NCBI GenBank assembly: GCA_934359255.1
Contig: CAKRLG010000019.1
Location: forward strand, 1 to 45,332
DNA length: 45,332 bases
DNA from: an uncultured Ruminococcus sp.
GTDB taxonomy: Bacteria; Bacillota; Clostridia; Lachnospirales; Lachnospiraceae
Direction: 5' to 3'
Made by a program: the position numbers and the translations under genes
Notes under the pieces: generated by a model
What the model saw: only the letters and a program-made list of their open reading frames with translations
The model's database searches: none
What the model was told of the DNA's origin: nothing
Shown here: in pieces, positions 43,482-45,332 of the stretch
Numbering within the stretch: the stretch's first letter is position 1
How the letters are laid out: the number at the start of each line of letters is the position of its first letter

Positions 43482-45332
43482 CTACTTATCCAGCTCTTCC
43501 AGATTCTTCTTCAGTTCGATCATCTGGTCACGCAGCTCGGCTGCCATCTCGAAGTTCAGGTCGGCCGCGGCCGCTTTCATCTGTTTTTGTACTTTTCCGA
43601 TCAGTTCTTCGAGTTCCTTACGGCTCATAGATTCCATGTCTTTTTCCAGTTTCTTCTGTGTCTTCGCCACTTCTTTGGATATGCTGATCAGATCCCTGAC
43701 TGCCTTTTTAATCGTCTTCGGTGTAATTCCGTGTTCCTTATTATATGTTTCCTGCAATTCTCTTCTTCGAAGTGTCTCATCGATGGCGCGGCGCATGGAA
43801 TCCGTGATCACATCTGCATACATGATGACATGTCCCTCCGCATTTCTTGCTGCACGGCCGATCGTCTGGATCAGAGAAGTTTCCGATCGCAGGAATCCTT
43901 CCTTGTCCGCATCCAGGATCGCCACCAGTGAGATTTCCGGGATATCCAGACCCTCTCGAAGCAGGTTGATACCTACCAGCACGTCAAATACATCCAGACG
44001 CATATCACGGATGATCTCCGACCGTTCCAGCGTATCGATATCGGAATGCAGGTATTTGACACGGATACCCAGATCTTTCATATAATCGGTCAGTTCCTCT
44101 GCCATTCGTTTGGTAAGCGTTGTCACCAGAATCTTATTATGTTTTTCCACCTCTTTATTGACTTCTCCTACCAGATCGTCAATCTGTCCCTCCACCGGGC
44201 GCACTTCCACATAAGGATCCAGAAGTCCGGTCGGTCGGATAATCTGCTCTGCGCGAAGAAGTTCATGATCCTTTTCATATTGTCCCGGCGTTGCCGACAC
44301 GAAAAGCACCTGATCGATCCGCTCTTCAAATTCCTCAAAATTCAGCGGGCGGTTGTCTTTTGCCGATGGAAGACGGAATCCATAGTCCACCAGTGTCGAT
44401 TTTCTTGACTGATCACCAAAATACATACCTCGCACCTGTGGCACCGTAATATGTGACTCATCGATCATGATCAGATAGTCATCCCCGAAGTAATCCATCA
44501 GTGTATACGGCGGCTCTCCCGGTTTCAGTCCTGCCAGATGCCGGGAATAGTTCTCGATGCCGGAACAAAAACCTGTCTCTTTCATCATTTCCAGATCAAA
44601 ATTGGTCCGTTCGCTGATTCTCTGTGCCTCGAGAAGCTTCTCTTCACTTTTAAAGTACGCCACCTGTTCTTCCATTTCTTTTTCAATAGCCTTGGATGCT
44701 TCCAGGATACGTTCCATCGGCACAACATAATGAGACGCCGGATATAAGGCGATATGATTCAGTTCTCTCCGGATCTCCCCGGTCAGCACATCCACTTCCG
44801 TGATCCGGTCAATCTCATCTCCGAAGAATTCCACCCGGATCGCCACGTCCGATTCATATGCCGGAATAATCTCCACCACATCCCCTCGCACCCGGAATGT
44901 TCCACGGTGAAAATCCATATCATTTCGGTCATACTGCATGTCAATCAGACTCCGCAGCACCTCATCCCTGTCCTTCTCCATCCCCGGTCGCAGTGAGATC
45001 ATCATGTTCTGATAGTCCTTCGGACTGCCGATTCCATAGATACAGGATACACTTGACACGATGATAACATCTTTTCGTTCGGAAAGTGCCGCGGTGGCTG
45101 AGAGCCGGAGTCTGTCGATTTCCTCGTTGATGGCGGAGTCCTTGGCAATGTAAGTATCTGTGGAGGGGACGTAGGCTTCGGGCTGGTAGTAATCGTAGTA
45201 GGAGACAAAATATTCCACTGCGTTATCGGGGAACATCTCCTTGAACTCTCCGTATAACTGAGCCGCTAACGTCTTATTATGAGCGATGACAAGTGTCGGC
45301 TTCTGTAATTGCTGAATCACATTTGCCATCGT
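43482..45332 (-). CDS. uvrB: Excinuclease ABC subunit B (5' end outside window)
   Basis: 616 codons plus an incomplete N-terminus of the nucleotide excision repair damage-verifying helicase. The frame stays open to the window edge, where Thr precedes [20 protein letters not shown]; full UvrB has about 47 more residues, including the Walker A motif, so the Met at 45329 is not the start. Visible are the beta-hairpin region ([18 protein letters not shown]), DESH helicase motif, the [13 protein letters not shown] and QTIGRAARN motifs, and the C-terminal UVR motif that binds UvrC. Any SOS box would be outside the window. Confidence 0.98.
   Translation of the reverse strand, partial: TMANVIQQLQKPTLVIAHNKTLAAQLYGEFKEMFPDNAVEYFVSYYDYYQPEAYVPSTDTYIAKDSAINEEIDRLRLSATAALSERKDVIIVSSVSCIYGIGSPKDYQNMMISLRPGMEKDRDEVLRSLIDMQYDRNDMDFHRGTFRVRGDVVEIIPAYESDVAIRVEFFGDEIDRITEVDVLTGEIRRELNHIALYPASHYVVPMERILEASKAIEKEMEEQVAYFKSEEKLLEAQRISERTNFDLEMMKETGFCSGIENYSRHLAGLKPGEPPYTLMDYFGDDYLIMIDESHITVPQVRGMYFGDQSRKSTLVDYGFRLPSAKDNRPLNFEEFEERIDQVLFVSATPGQYEKDHELLRAEQIIRPTGLLDPYVEVRPVEGQIDDLVGEVNKEVEKHNKILVTTLTKRMAEELTDYMKDLGIRVKYLHSDIDTLERSEIIRDMRLDVFDVLVGINLLREGLDIPEISLVAILDADKEGFLRSETSLIQTIGRAARNAEGHVIMYADVITDSMRRAIDETLRRRELQETYNKEHGITPKTIKKAVRDLISISKEVAKTQKKLEKDMESMSRKELEELIGKVQKQMKAAAADLNFEMAAELRDQMIELKKNLEELDK

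Noticed and set aside
45327..45329. Met at 45329 as the uvrB start
   Set aside because: The frame is open to the window edge and the Met lies inside the conserved TMANVI segment just after the ATP-binding loop, so the true start is outside.

Overview
The window is ordinary chromosomal core from a low-GC, spore-forming Firmicute of the class Clostridia, most likely family Lachnospiraceae (Blautia or Ruminococcus-like; genus not resolved). The signs are: Clostridia-style gene neighbourhoods (hrcA-grpE-dnaK-dnaJ-prmA-rsmE; ireB-ruvX-DUF1292-rnj; comM-dprA-topA-codY), CodY, two CIRCE sites, sporulation sigma factor SigK, a ThiI without a rhodanese domain, and strong Gram-positive ribosome binding sites. 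Nearly all genes lie on the minus strand. There is no prophage, CRISPR array, defence island or intact insertion sequence.

Layout, low to high coordinate. 1-460: four tRNAs (His, Arg, Gly, Pro; transcribed right to left) from one strong promoter. 584-3367: a translationally coupled operon of two YfcE-type phosphoesterases, a THUMP RNA methyltransferase and RdgB. 3491-4886: a rhodanese, a 56-aa small protein missed by length cut-offs and preceded by a sigma-G-like promoter, a divergent candidate small RNA, and a DUF1700/HAAS protein. 4918-7112: CapA-like protein and MnmM. 7217-11436: phosphate regulon (NptA-type transporter, PhoP-type regulator, PhoR-type kinase) behind a Pho-box-like promoter. 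11492-14359: lysophospholipase-like hydrolase, tRNA-Gly, nitroreductase, amidase. 14471-20533: guaB, a pair of membrane proteins of unknown function, groESL, codY. 20802-25371: topA, dprA, comM. 25713-31800: sigK, then a minus-strand operon ireB-ruvX-DUF1292-rnj-ylbF-mltG-like-trmR-trhP. 31863-37937: mtaB, a Crh-like HPr protein, thiI, cysteine desulfurase, rsmE, prmA. 38058-43148: hrcA-grpE-dnaK-dnaJ. 43482-end: uvrB, cut by the window edge.

Functionally the window is rich in RNA modification (TrhP/TrmR, MnmM, ThiI with its desulfurase, MtaB, RsmE, YpsC-like), RNA decay (RNase J, YlbF), protein quality control under HrcA, and global regulators (CodY, a Pho two-component system, SigK, a Crh-like protein).

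The least expected content is between the genes. Three families of small non-coding repeats recur. (1) A miniature element with GTAACT(A/G)TTCAG termini is present as two near-intact copies with perfect 8-bp target duplications (6280-6512, 20661-20802), one diverged full-length copy (25450-25592), and several 30-70 bp remnants. GTAA termini with 8-bp duplications fit IS66-type mobilisation. Three copies sit in the same phase inside a stop codon (topA, guaB, dnaJ). (2) A module of about 75-95 bp occurs alone in the tRNA cluster and near hrcA, and nested inside one copy of family 1. (3) A palindrome of about 77 bp follows phoR and lies between dnaK and dnaJ.
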